Part shown: positions 8,626 to 17,974 of the stretch, in pieces | Position numbering within the stretch: the stretch's first letter is position 1 | Layout: every line of letters starts with the position of its first letter | Assembly (NCBI RefSeq): GCF_003265345.1 | Contig: NZ_QFWW01000034.1 | Coordinates: 1-64,000, forward strand | Length of the DNA stretch: 64,000 nucleotides | Direction of reading: 5' to 3' | Source: Lentzea terrae | GTDB taxonomy: Bacteria; Actinomycetota; Actinomycetes; Mycobacteriales; Pseudonocardiaceae | Made by a program: the position numbers and the translations under genes | Notes under the pieces: generated by a model | Databases searched by the model: none | Told to the model about the DNA's origin: nothing | What the model saw: the letters and a program-made list of their open reading frames with translations, nothing else

Positions 8626-9214
8626 TCGGGGGAGGATCGCCGCGCTCTTGCTGATGCTGGGGGCAGGGCTGGCGGTCGTCGGGAGCTTCGAGGAGACCTA
8701 CCGGACGATCTACCGCGGAATCGGGCCCGAGCGGACGTACACCACGAACATGTGGATCGTCGTCTCGTCGCCGCCGTCGCTCCTGCCGGAGAACGACGCC
8801 TACTACGCCGTCGGATGGCCCGTGATCGCGATGGCGGTGTTGATGGTGATGGCGGCAGTGCTCCTGCTGCTGCGCCGGAGCGGCACCGTCGCGAAGACGG
8901 TCGCGCTGGCGGCGGCGGGGGCGCTGGCCGGAGTCGTGCTCACGTACTGGGTGCAGGTGCGGCACGAGGAAGAGATGATGACTGACTGGCCGGCGCAGGG
9001 CGGGCCGACGGTGCAGTTGGACCTTCTCGTGGGCATGTACCTGTTGCTCGCGGGAGCGGTCATCGGACTGGTAGGTGCCGTACTCGCTCAACGGAAGCAG
9101 GAAGAGCAGCCGCAGGAACAAGAAGAAGACGTGGTCGTGCACCAGCTCGACGCAGACGACGACACGCCGCCGTTCGGGATCGCCATCCAGGAGCAGGACC
9201 AGGAGGCACGGTGA
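8618..9214 (+). CDS. Paralogous multi-pass membrane protein 2 of 4
   Basis: 198 aa with four predicted membrane helices: an N-terminal anchor, a first extracytoplasmic loop with TYTTNMWIV and DAYYAVGWPVIA, two middle helices, and a last helix before a Gln/Glu-rich cytoplasmic tail. The tail ends in VVVHQLDADDDTPPFGIAI, matching the tail of the preceding gene. It overlaps both neighbours, indicating one transcript. No known family is recognised. Confidence 0.78.
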   Translation: MIDRGRIAALLLMLGAGLAVVGSFEETYRTIYRGIGPERTYTTNMWIVVSSPPSLLPENDAYYAVGWPVIAMAVLMVMAAVLLLLRRSGTVAKTVALAAAGALAGVVLTYWVQVRHEEEMMTDWPAQGGPTVQLDLLVGMYLLLAGAVIGLVGAVLAQRKQEEQPQEQEEDVVVHQLDADDDTPPFGIAIQEQDQEAR

Positions 9215-9642
9215 TCGGAAGACCGACGGCGGTCGCGTTGATCGCGGCCGGGGTGGTGCTGACCGCGACGGCGCTGATCCTCCCGTGGTACTCGACCGCG
9301 TACGCGCCGAACGTCGAGGTGATCGTCCGGGCGTGGGGCACCGAGGTCGTCAACAAGCCAGGCGACTGGCCCGCCGGTGAGCTCTCGCCCTGGTACGGCC
9401 TGCCCATCGCGGCAACGGCCGCACTGCTCGTCGCCGGAATCTGGGTCAGCCGAGCCGCACTGGCCGGCGCCGCGGCACAACTGGGAGCCGTCGGCATCAC
9501 CACTGCGCTCACCATCTCGGAACGCGGCCACGCCGTCGAGCAGCAGGGCGACTTCGCGATCGGCTTCGGCCTGGTCTTCCTCGCCGCAGGCACCCTCGTC
9601 GCTCTCACCGGCGCCGTCGCCGTTCAACGGGAGCCGAAATGA
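9211..9642 (+). CDS. Paralogous multi-pass membrane protein 3 of 4
   Basis: 143 aa with four predicted membrane helices. The loop after the first helix is followed by LSPWYGLPIAATAALLVAG, which corresponds to the YAVGWPVIAMA segment of protein 2 and the LFGIPAVAAAVATL segment of protein 4. The charged C-terminal tail of proteins 1 and 2 is missing. ATGA-type overlaps on both sides show tight coupling. Function unknown. Confidence 0.75.
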   Translation: MIGRPTAVALIAAGVVLTATALILPWYSTAYAPNVEVIVRAWGTEVVNKPGDWPAGELSPWYGLPIAATAALLVAGIWVSRAALAGAAAQLGAVGITTALTISERGHAVEQQGDFAIGFGLVFLAAGTLVALTGAVAVQREPK

Positions 9643-10076
9643 AACTCCTCAGCGCAGCGCTCCTCGTGCTGGCCGCCGCGGCCGCGGTCGTCGCGACGTT
9701 CCTGCCGTTCTCGGAGCTGCTGATCCGGCTGGCTCCCGACCAGCCGCAGACCGCCTACGTCACCACGGGCTGGAGCACCCACTTCGGGTCGACGAATGAC
9801 GAGCACGGCCCGCTCTTCGGCATTCCGGCGGTAGCGGCCGCCGTGGCAACGCTCGTCGGCATCCGGTGGCGGAAAGTCGCATTCGCCGGAGCTGCCGCAC
9901 TTGCCGGGGTCACCGGAATGCTGTTCGTGTATTTGCTGAACGCGATCAGCTTTCACAAGGCCGGCAACATCACCATCGATCCGGCGCTGGAAGCCGGATT
10001 CGGCAACGGCATCTGGGTGCTGATAGCGGCAACAATCCTCGCGTTTGGAGCCGTAGTAGTTCACCCCGACGACTGA
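9639..10076 (+). CDS. Paralogous multi-pass membrane protein 4 of 4
   Basis: 145 aa with four predicted membrane helices and the family segment HGPLFGIPAVAAAVATLVG after the first loop (TAYVTTGWSTHFG). It ends with FGAVVVHPDD, a shortened form of the VVxHQ tail of proteins 1 and 2. It ends 62 bases before the steA start. The set of four could form a hetero-oligomeric membrane complex, but this rests only on duplication and overlap. Confidence 0.75.
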   Translation: MKLLSAALLVLAAAAAVVATFLPFSELLIRLAPDQPQTAYVTTGWSTHFGSTNDEHGPLFGIPAVAAAVATLVGIRWRKVAFAGAAALAGVTGMLFVYLLNAISFHKAGNITIDPALEAGFGNGIWVLIAATILAFGAVVVHPDD

Positions 10077-10138
10077 CCAGCAAGAATTGCCCGGCGTGCC
10101 TCACCTGTCGCGTGCGCACCGTGAGTCACTATCGGCGC

Positions 10139-11323
10139 ATGAAGCTTTCCGGGTTGCTGAGCCGCACGAACCACGAACTTCCCGGTGTCACGGGCGTCGC
10201 GCGGGTTGATCGGCGCGCTAGTGACCTGGTGCGGCGCGTCAGTCCCGGTGATGTCGCCGTTTTCGACCTCGTCGACCTCGACCGGCGCACGGCGGAAGCG
10301 CTCGTCGCGGCCGAGGTGGTCGGTGTCGTGAACGCCTCGCCGTCGATTTCCGGGCGATTTCCCAATCTCGGACCGGAACTGCTGATCGAGGCGGGCATTC
10401 CGCTGATCGACAACGTTGGCGTGGCCGCCCTGCGCGAGATCAAGGACGGCGTCAAGATCCGGCTGCACGAGGGTGTCGTGTACGCCGGGGAACGCGAGCT
10501 CGCGAAGGGCGTCGAGCAGAACGCCGAGAGCATCGCCGACGCCATGATCGAGGCGAAGGCCGGCATGTCGGCGCAGCTGGAGGCCTTCTCCGCCAACACC
10601 ATCGAGTTCCTCAGGCGCGAGAGGGCACTCGTGCTCGACGGCGTCGGCGTGCCCGAGGTCTACGTGCCGATGCGCGACCGGCAGGTGCTCGTCGTCGCAG
10701 GTGGACCGTCGCACGCGGAACAGCTGCGCAAGCTCCGCAAGTACATCCGCGAGTACCGGCCGGTGCTGATCGGGGTCGACACCGGCGCGGACACGCTGCA
10801 CGACGCCGGGTACAAGCCGGACGTCATCGTCGGCGACCCCGACGGCATCGGCACCGCGTCACTGCGCGCGGCCACCGAGGTGGTCGTGCCCGCGCAGACC
10901 GACGGCCACGCGCCCGGCCTGCAGCGGATCCAGGACCTCGGCATCGGCGCGGTGACGTTCCCCGCGTCGGGCAACGCGGAGGACCTCGCGTTGCTGCTCG
11001 CCGAGGCCCACGGGGCGTCCCTGGTCGTCACGGTGGGGCTGCGCGCGACGTTGCGCGAGTTCCTCGACCGCGGGCACTCCGGTTCCAACCCCTCCACGTT
11101 CCTCACCCGGTTGAAGCTCGGCAGCAAGCTCGTCGACGGGGAGGCCGTCGCGACCTTGCATCGCAGCCGGGTGTCAATGGGCGTGATCGTTCTGCTGGTG
11201 GCCGCCGCGATCGTCGCCATGGTGGCGGCGCTTTCGGTGTCCGGCGTCGGTCACGTCTACGTCGACATCGTCGTCGACGCGTGGCAATCCGTCGTCAACT
11301 GGTTCAAGGGGTTCTTCTCGTGA
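10139..11323 (+). CDS. steA: SteA-like cell-division/envelope protein
   Basis: 394 aa from ATG 10139 (KLSGLLSRTNHELPGVTG); GTG at 10121 is an in-frame alternative. The large soluble part has a thiamine-pyrophosphokinase-like fold with VLVVAGGPSHAEQLRKL and DVIVGDPDGI. A single membrane segment near 345-368 (VIVLLVAAAIVAMVAAL) is followed by a short tail. In corynebacteria SteA and SteB form a pair that supports septal peptidoglycan splitting; Rv1697 is the M. tuberculosis equivalent. The stop overlaps the steB start. Confidence 0.88.
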   Translation: MKLSGLLSRTNHELPGVTGVARVDRRASDLVRRVSPGDVAVFDLVDLDRRTAEALVAAEVVGVVNASPSISGRFPNLGPELLIEAGIPLIDNVGVAALREIKDGVKIRLHEGVVYAGERELAKGVEQNAESIADAMIEAKAGMSAQLEAFSANTIEFLRRERALVLDGVGVPEVYVPMRDRQVLVVAGGPSHAEQLRKLRKYIREYRPVLIGVDTGADTLHDAGYKPDVIVGDPDGIGTASLRAATEVVVPAQTDGHAPGLQRIQDLGIGAVTFPASGNAEDLALLLAEAHGASLVVTVGLRATLREFLDRGHSGSNPSTFLTRLKLGSKLVDGEAVATLHRSRVSMGVIVLLVAAAIVAMVAALSVSGVGHVYVDIVVDAWQSVVNWFKGFFS

Positions 11324-12258
11324 TCTCGCTGCGCTACCACATAGTTTCGATCACCGCGGTCTTCTTGGCCCTCGCGGTGGGTGTCGTGCTGGGGTCGACC
11401 GCGATCAGCGGGCGGCTGTTGTCGGGGTTGAGCGACGAGAAGAACTCGTTGGCACAGCAGGTGAACGACCTGCAGAACGACCGCAACGCGTTGAACGCCA
11501 AGCTGACCGAGGCGGACAAGTTCGCCGCGTCCGTCGGCCCGCTCGCGGTCAAGGACCGGCTCACCGACCGGACCGTCGTGCTCGTCACGACCTCGGACGC
11601 GCGTCCGTCCGATCGGGACGCGCTGAGCGGCCTGCTCAAGTCCGCCGGCGCCACCGTCACCGGTGAGATCCAGCTGACCGACGCGTTCGCCGACCCGTCC
11701 CGCGGCGACCAGCTCCGCGACCTCGTGGCACGGCTGCAGCCCGCCGGTTCGCAGCTGCCCACCGCCGGTGACCCCGGCACCCGCGCGGGCGGTTTGTTCG
11801 GCACGTTGCTGCTGCTCAACCCCGCCAACAACGAACCGCAGGCCTCCGCTGACGAGGCCGCCGCCGCGCTCGCCGGGCTGTCCAACGCGGGCTTCGTCAA
11901 GGCGACGTCGGGCGTGAAGCCCGCTCAGCTCGCGATCGTCCTCACCGGCGGCGCCGCGATCGGTGACTCGGCCGCGGACCGGGCCGCGACGATCGCCCGC
12001 TTCGCCACGCAGCTCGACCGGTCCGGCGCCGGCGTCGTGCTGGCGGGCGCGAACGGCTCGGCCAACGGCACGGGCGCGATCGGTGTGGTCCGCGCCGACA
12101 CGAACGCGACGTCGATCCTGTCCACGGTGGACAACTCCGACACCCCGGCCGGTCAGGTCGTCGTGGTGATGGCGCTGCGCGAACAGCTGGAGGGCCGCTC
12201 CGGCCGTTACGGCGTGGCGGGCAACGCCGAGGCATCCTCGCCGGGCACCGCCGGCTAG
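11320..12258 (+). CDS. steB: SteB/MctB-family envelope protein
   Basis: 312 aa from GTG 11320, overlapping steA by GTGA. The N-terminus ISLRYHIVSITAVFLALAVG is the family hallmark and forms a membrane anchor. It is followed by a short coiled coil (about 32-70, LSDEKNSLAQQVNDLQNDR) and an extracytoplasmic alpha/beta domain. The mycobacterial homologue Rv1698 was named MctB for copper export; in Corynebacterium the SteA-SteB pair supports cell separation. This organism has no mycolic outer membrane marker in the window, so the division role seems likelier. Its TAG shares the CTAG palindrome with the stop of the convergent gene. Confidence 0.87.
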   Translation: MISLRYHIVSITAVFLALAVGVVLGSTAISGRLLSGLSDEKNSLAQQVNDLQNDRNALNAKLTEADKFAASVGPLAVKDRLTDRTVVLVTTSDARPSDRDALSGLLKSAGATVTGEIQLTDAFADPSRGDQLRDLVARLQPAGSQLPTAGDPGTRAGGLFGTLLLLNPANNEPQASADEAAAALAGLSNAGFVKATSGVKPAQLAIVLTGGAAIGDSAADRAATIARFATQLDRSGAGVVLAGANGSANGTGAIGVVRADTNATSILSTVDNSDTPAGQVVVVMALREQLEGRSGRYGVAGNAEASSPGTAG

Positions 12259-12929
12259 CGCTCCCAGGCGCCGGGGAACCGCGTCGTGAGCAGTTCGAAC
12301 GCTTCCGGCGTGCGGGCGCAGGCCCACAGCCACGCGCGGTCGTCCTCGCGGATGATCACGTCGTCGGAGACGAACCACCGGCTGAGAGGATTGTTCAGCG
12401 GCAGGAGAGTGAAGTGCTCTTCGAGCAGGGGGACGTCCGCATCGGACCTCTCCCTGTCCGCTGTCTCGCCGCCGTCGCCGAACACCGCCATGGTCAGCAC
12501 CAGCTCCACACACGCCAGCGAGAAGCGCGACATCCACGGCTTCCACGGGTACTGGTACTTGTCCTGTGAGTCGGTCCTGACCAGCACTTCCGGGTCGTCA
12601 CCGGCGAGCGGTACTCCCCAGGCCTCGACCCACTGGTCGCTGCGGAAGACGAGGATCTCGCGGTCCAGCCGCAGCTCGGCCGGCGCGAGCAGGCGGTCGT
12701 GGTTGCTCGTCACCTCCGGCCGTTTGCCGAACAACGCCAGCGCCTCTTTCAACGCCTCCGGGAGGCCGACTCCGAGCCGGTCCTCGGCTTCGGCGAGCTC
12801 CCGGCGGCTCCAGCCGTCCTGAGGCCCGATCGGCTCCGTCCACGTGGCCGCGAAACTCTCGATGAATCGCCACGCCGCGGAACGGTCGTGCACGGCTCTT
12901 GCAGCGCTCCCTGCCACGTCGAAGGTCAC
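12255..12929 (-). CDS. SUKH (SMI1/KNR4)-like protein
   Basis: 224 aa from GTG 12929. The segment LAEAEDRLGVGLPEALKEAL is the usual N-terminal SUKH signature, and the middle has LLAPAELRLDREILVFRSDQ and DDPEVLVRTD, the conserved strand region around the Asp/Trp core. SUKH proteins often serve as immunity proteins against polymorphic toxins, but many are solitary with no known partner. No toxin gene adjoins it. It is convergent with steB, the two TAG stops sharing CTAG, and divergent from pyrG. Confidence 0.75.
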   Translation of the reverse strand: MTFDVAGSAARAVHDRSAAWRFIESFAATWTEPIGPQDGWSRRELAEAEDRLGVGLPEALKEALALFGKRPEVTSNHDRLLAPAELRLDREILVFRSDQWVEAWGVPLAGDDPEVLVRTDSQDKYQYPWKPWMSRFSLACVELVLTMAVFGDGGETADRERSDADVPLLEEHFTLLPLNNPLSRWFVSDDVIIREDDRAWLWACARTPEAFELLTTRFPGAWER

Positions 12930-13067
12930 GTGACAACGATTCCTGATCTCGGCCTGTGCCGTGGGATGTTCGGGGAAACCCCTCACTGCGCCGATCGGGT
13001 GATGTGATCTGCCGGGTCGTGGTGCGCTGAGTGACCGGCGGCGTGTTAGCGTTATGGCCCGTGGATA

Positions 13068-13082
13068 GGGGGATTTACCCCC
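13068..13082 (+). promoter_or_regulatory. pyrG leader hairpin GGGGG-ATTTA-CCCCC
   Basis: A run of five G, an ATTTA loop and a run of five C lie 25 nt upstream of the pyrG start, in the region that should be the mRNA leader (a TAGCGT -10-like word is at 13047-13052). pyrG leaders of Gram-positive bacteria can carry CTP-sensing attenuators, but no T tract follows this hairpin, so its role is uncertain. Confidence 0.35.
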
Positions 13083-13106
13083 ACGATTTTCACGGGAGCC
13101 CCGTTG

Positions 13107-14785
<1,679 letters not shown>

Positions 14786-14789
<4 letters not shown>

Positions 14790-15409
14790 CTTCTCCCCGG
14801 CACGACTTCCGGACGGTTTCCAGCGAGGACGTGCACGTCGGGAAGATCCTGGCGCTGCGCGTCGACGACGTCGAGATGCCCGGCGGCGGCACGGCCAAGC
14901 GCGAGGTCGTCGAGCACACCGGCGCGGTCGCGGTCGTGGCGGTGGACGCCGAAGGTCAGGTCACGCTGATCCACCAGTATCGGCACCCGCTGGGGCGGCA
15001 CCTGTGGGAGCTGCCCGCGGGCCTGCTCGACCACGACGGCGAGGCGCCGGTCGTGGGGGCGCGCCGGGAGCTGGCCGAGGAGGTCGGGCTCGCCGCAGAG
15101 CAGTGGCACGTGCTGGTCGACGTCGCCGCGTCGCCGGGCTTCACCGACGAGGTCGTGCGGGTGTTCCTGGCGCGTGGGCTGTCCGAAGTGGACCGCGACG
15201 TGCAGGGCGAGGAGGAGGCGGACCTGGAGGTCCACCGCTTCCCGGTCGAAGAAGCCGTGCAGATGGTGCTGGCGGGCGACATCGTCAACGCGTCCTCCGT
15301 CGCCGGGCTGCTCGCGGCCCGCGAGGTGCTGGACGGCCGGGTCGAGCCTCGTCCGGCCGACGCGCCGTTCCGCGACAAACCGACGCGGTTCGTCGCGCGC
15401 AAGAAGTAA
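14786..15409 (+). CDS. NUDIX hydrolase, ADP-ribose pyrophosphatase type
   Basis: 207 aa. The Nudix box spans GLLDHDGEAPVVGARRELAE plus EVGL (about residues 80-103), with the preceding RHPLGRHLWELPAG typical of ADP-ribose pyrophosphatases. It should hydrolyse ADP-ribose or a similar nucleotide sugar to AMP and a sugar phosphate. GTG 14786 overlaps the pyrG stop and the position equals Rv1700. The C-terminus ends FVARKK. Confidence 0.92.
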
Positions 15410-15418
15410 GTTGGGCTG

Positions 15419-15814
15419 ATGCAGACGTTGAAGGGTGCCTTCGCACGAGTGAAGGCACCCTTTGCCGTTTTCGCGCTGGGTGGCGCGGGCGCGGTGGTGC
15501 TGCTGTTCGTCGACCCCAACAAGCCCGGCAACCTGCTGCCCAAGTGCCCGTTCAACTGGCTGACCGGGCTCAACTGCCCTGGATGCGGTGCCACGCGAAT
15601 GGTGCACGCGTTGCTGCACGGGGATGTCGTCGGCGCGTTCCACTACAACGCGGTGTTGCTCGCGTTGGGCGTGCCGCTGGCCGTGTGGCTGTTCGCGCGG
15701 TGGACTCGCGACAAGTGGACTGGCGAACGGCGATCCGTGCCGAAGTCGATCGGTGTCGCCGTTCTCGTGGTTGGCGCTGTGTGGGGCGTGGCCCGGAACC
15801 TGGCCGGGATCTAA
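15419..15814 (+). CDS. DUF2752 membrane protein
   Basis: 131 aa. The family signature is clear: CPFNWLTGLNCPGCGATRM followed by HALLHGDVVGAFHYN, with Cys pairs that may bind metal. Predicted membrane helices are at about 15-33, 75-92 and 108-125. The role is unknown. ATG 15419 is 10 bp after the NUDIX stop, but the first 14 codons coincide with a perfect 12-bp terminator-like hairpin, so the true start could be a downstream GTG near 15494. Confidence 0.8.
   Translation: MQTLKGAFARVKAPFAVFALGGAGAVVLLFVDPNKPGNLLPKCPFNWLTGLNCPGCGATRMVHALLHGDVVGAFHYNAVLLALGVPLAVWLFARWTRDKWTGERRSVPKSIGVAVLVVGAVWGVARNLAGI
15431..15462 (+). terminator. 12-bp hairpin overlapping the DUF2752 start
   Basis: AAGGGTGCCTTC (15431-15442) and GAAGGCACCCTT (15451-15462) form a perfect stem with an 8-nt loop, flanked by A and T and followed by TTGCCGTTTTC. 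It looks like a bidirectional intrinsic terminator for the pyrG-NUDIX unit although it lies inside the next annotated reading frame. Confidence 0.6.
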
Positions 15815-15823
15815 GCTCGCCGC

Positions 15824-16246
15824 ATGGCCGGTCTGCAGCACACCGTTGTCATCGCTGCCCCTCCCGAGCGCGTCTGGGCCGTTCTGGTCGACGTGGAACG
15901 CTGGCCGGAGCGGATCCCGACGGTCGACTCCGTGGAGCGGCTCGACGACGGACCGCTGGCCGTCGGCTCGCGCACCCGGTTGCGGCAGCCGCGGTTCTCC
16001 CCAGCGGTGTGGACGGTCACCGAGCTGACCGACGGGGCGTCGTTCACCTGGGAGTCGAAGACGTCCGGCGTCACCGTCGTCGCCTCGCACAACGTCGAGC
16101 AGCACCCGGACGGAAGCCGGCTCACGCTCGCACTCACCGTGTCCGGTCTGCTGGCCGGAGTCGGGTGGCTGATGACCAAGTCGCTGACCACGCGGTACGT
16201 CGAGACGGAGGCCGCCTCGATCAAGGCGGCCGCCGAGAGTTCCTAG
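15824..16246 (+). CDS. SRPBCC (polyketide cyclase/dehydrase-type) protein
   Basis: 140 aa with the START-like pattern: N-terminal HTVVIAAPPERVWAVLVDVE, then WPERIPTVDSVERLDDGPL, and the C-terminal helix around LTTRYVETEAASIKAAAES. Proteins of this fold bind hydrophobic ligands; most actinobacterial members of this size are uncharacterised. It begins 9 bp after DUF2752 and is convergent with the TM2 gene. Confidence 0.82.
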   Translation: MAGLQHTVVIAAPPERVWAVLVDVERWPERIPTVDSVERLDDGPLAVGSRTRLRQPRFSPAVWTVTELTDGASFTWESKTSGVTVVASHNVEQHPDGSRLTLALTVSGLLAGVGWLMTKSLTTRYVETEAASIKAAAESS

Positions 16247-16253
16247 TGCCGCA

Positions 16254-16850
16254 CTAGTCGCGGAGCTTGCGACCCTGCGCGTCCGTGCCGCCGTTGACCA
16301 GGATGATGATCCCGTCGATCAACGACCAGATGCCGCAGCCGCCGCAGGTGAGCAGCTGGGCGACGGCGATGCCGACGTGGCCGGTGTAGAAGCGGCCGAT
16401 GCCGAGGTTGCCGAGGAACAGCTGCAGCACGCCCGCGGCGATCTTCGACTTGTCCGACAGCGGCAGCCCGGTGATCGGGTCGTAGCCGTACGGGGCGGCC
16501 GGGTTCGGGTAGCCCATGCCGGGCGGCGGACCGGCGAACTGCGGCTGCGGACCGGTGGGCGGCGGGTAGTACGGCTGCGTGGGCTGGGGCGCGAAGCCCG
16601 GTGGCGGCGGGGGCACGGCGGTGAACGGCACCGATGGCGGCGCGAGGAACGGCGGGTGCGGCTGCGGCAGGTCGCGGAACAGCTCGGCCAGCTCGTAGTA
16701 GGACTGCGCGGCGGACGCGCGGTTCACCCGGTTCTGGTACTCGCCGATGTCGAGCCGCGCCAACGCGAAGTGGTCGTTGAGCGCGGTGATCGCCTCTTCG
16801 CGCTGCTGGTTGCCGATGCGCTGCTGCTCCGGCCCGAATGGTTCTGACAC
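16254..16850 (-). CDS. DUF1707 plus TM2 domain membrane protein
   Basis: 198 aa. Residues 8-60 (RIGNQQREEAITALNDHFA to YYELAELFRDLP) form a DUF1707/SHOCT-like helical domain. A Pro-rich linker of about 60 residues with PPPPPGFAPQPTQPY follows. The C-terminal TM2 domain has GVLQLFLGNLGIGRFYTGH, two membrane helices and GGCGIWSLIDGIIIL. TM2 proteins are common and mostly uncharacterised. It is divergent from ald across only about 50 bp. Confidence 0.88.
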   Translation of the reverse strand: MSEPFGPEQQRIGNQQREEAITALNDHFALARLDIGEYQNRVNRASAAQSYYELAELFRDLPQPHPPFLAPPSVPFTAVPPPPPGFAPQPTQPYYPPPTGPQPQFAGPPPGMGYPNPAAPYGYDPITGLPLSDKSKIAAGVLQLFLGNLGIGRFYTGHVGIAVAQLLTCGGCGIWSLIDGIIILVNGGTDAQGRKLRD

Positions 16851-16903
16851 GGCTCAGCACGTTATCCGATGCAGCAGATCGATATCGGGAATACGCTGCG
16901 ACG

Positions 16904-17974
16904 ATGCTGGTCGGTGTCCCAAAGGAGATCAAGAACCACGAGTACCGCGTCGCGATCACGCCGGCCGGTGTGGTGGAGCTGGTGAGCCGCGGGCACTCGG
17001 TGGTGATCGAGCACGACGCCGGAGCGGGCTCTTCTTTCCCGGACCACGAGTACGTCGCGGCCGGCGCGCGGATCGCGGCGACGGCCGACGAGGTGTGGGC
17101 GACCTCGGATCTCGTGCTGAAGGTCAAGGAGCCGATCGAGCCCGAGTACCACCGGATGCGGCGGGACCAGGTGCTCTTCACGTACCTGCACCTCGCGGCG
17201 AGCGCGGAGTGCACCAAGGCGATCGCTGACGCCGGCATCACCGCCATCGCCTACGAGACGGTGCAGCTGCCGGACGGGTCGTTGCCGTTGCTGGCGCCGA
17301 TGAGCGAGATCGCCGGGCGGATGGCGGCTCAGGTCGGCGCGCACTGCCTGGAACGGGCGCAGGGCGGGCGGGGTGTGCTGCTGGGTGGCGCTCCCGGAGT
17401 CGCGGCGGGCAAGGTCGCGGTGATCGGTGCCGGCGTGGCGGGCATGAACGCGGCGACGATGGCGATCGGCATGCAGGCCGAGGTGGTCGTGCTGGACACC
17501 AACGTCAACCGGTTGCGGCAGATCGACTTCACCTACCGCGGGCACCTGCAGACGATCGCGTCGAACGTCTACGAGGTCGAGAAGGCGTGCTGCTGGGCGG
17601 ATCTGGTGATCGGCGCCGTGCTCGTGCCGGGGGCGAAGGCGCCGAAGCTCGTCAGCAACGAACTGGTGTCCCGAATGCGTCCTGGCAGTGTGCTCGTGGA
17701 CATCGCGGTGGATCAGGGCGGCTGTTTTGAGGACACCCGGCCGACGACGCACGACTCACCTACCTATCGTGTGCACGACTCCGTGTTCTACTGCGTCGCG
17801 AACATGCCGGGCGCGGTGCCCAACACGTCGACGTACGCGCTGACGAACGTGACGCTGCCGTATGTGCTTGCGTTGGCGGACAAGGGTTTTGACCGGGCTG
17901 TGGCGGAGGATCCCGCGCTGGCGAAGGGCGTCAACGCGCGTGACGGCGAGATCGTGTTGGAAGGGCTGGCGTGA
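16904..17974 (+). CDS. ald: Alanine dehydrogenase
   Basis: 356 aa from ATG 16904 (LVGVPKEIKNHEYRVAITPAG with the conserved substrate Arg and Lys region). It has the catalytic-region segment YLHLAASAECTKA, the NAD Rossmann motif VIGAGVAGMNAATMA, and GSVLVDIAVDQGGC. It interconverts L-alanine and pyruvate/ammonia with NAD. It is somewhat shorter at the C-terminus than the M. tuberculosis enzyme (371 aa). In M. tuberculosis ald lies elsewhere, so its place before xerD is a local rearrangement. The stop overlaps xerD. Confidence 0.95.
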   Translation: MLVGVPKEIKNHEYRVAITPAGVVELVSRGHSVVIEHDAGAGSSFPDHEYVAAGARIAATADEVWATSDLVLKVKEPIEPEYHRMRRDQVLFTYLHLAASAECTKAIADAGITAIAYETVQLPDGSLPLLAPMSEIAGRMAAQVGAHCLERAQGGRGVLLGGAPGVAAGKVAVIGAGVAGMNAATMAIGMQAEVVVLDTNVNRLRQIDFTYRGHLQTIASNVYEVEKACCWADLVIGAVLVPGAKAPKLVSNELVSRMRPGSVLVDIAVDQGGCFEDTRPTTHDSPTYRVHDSVFYCVANMPGAVPNTSTYALTNVTLPYVLALADKGFDRAVAEDPALAKGVNARDGEIVLEGLA

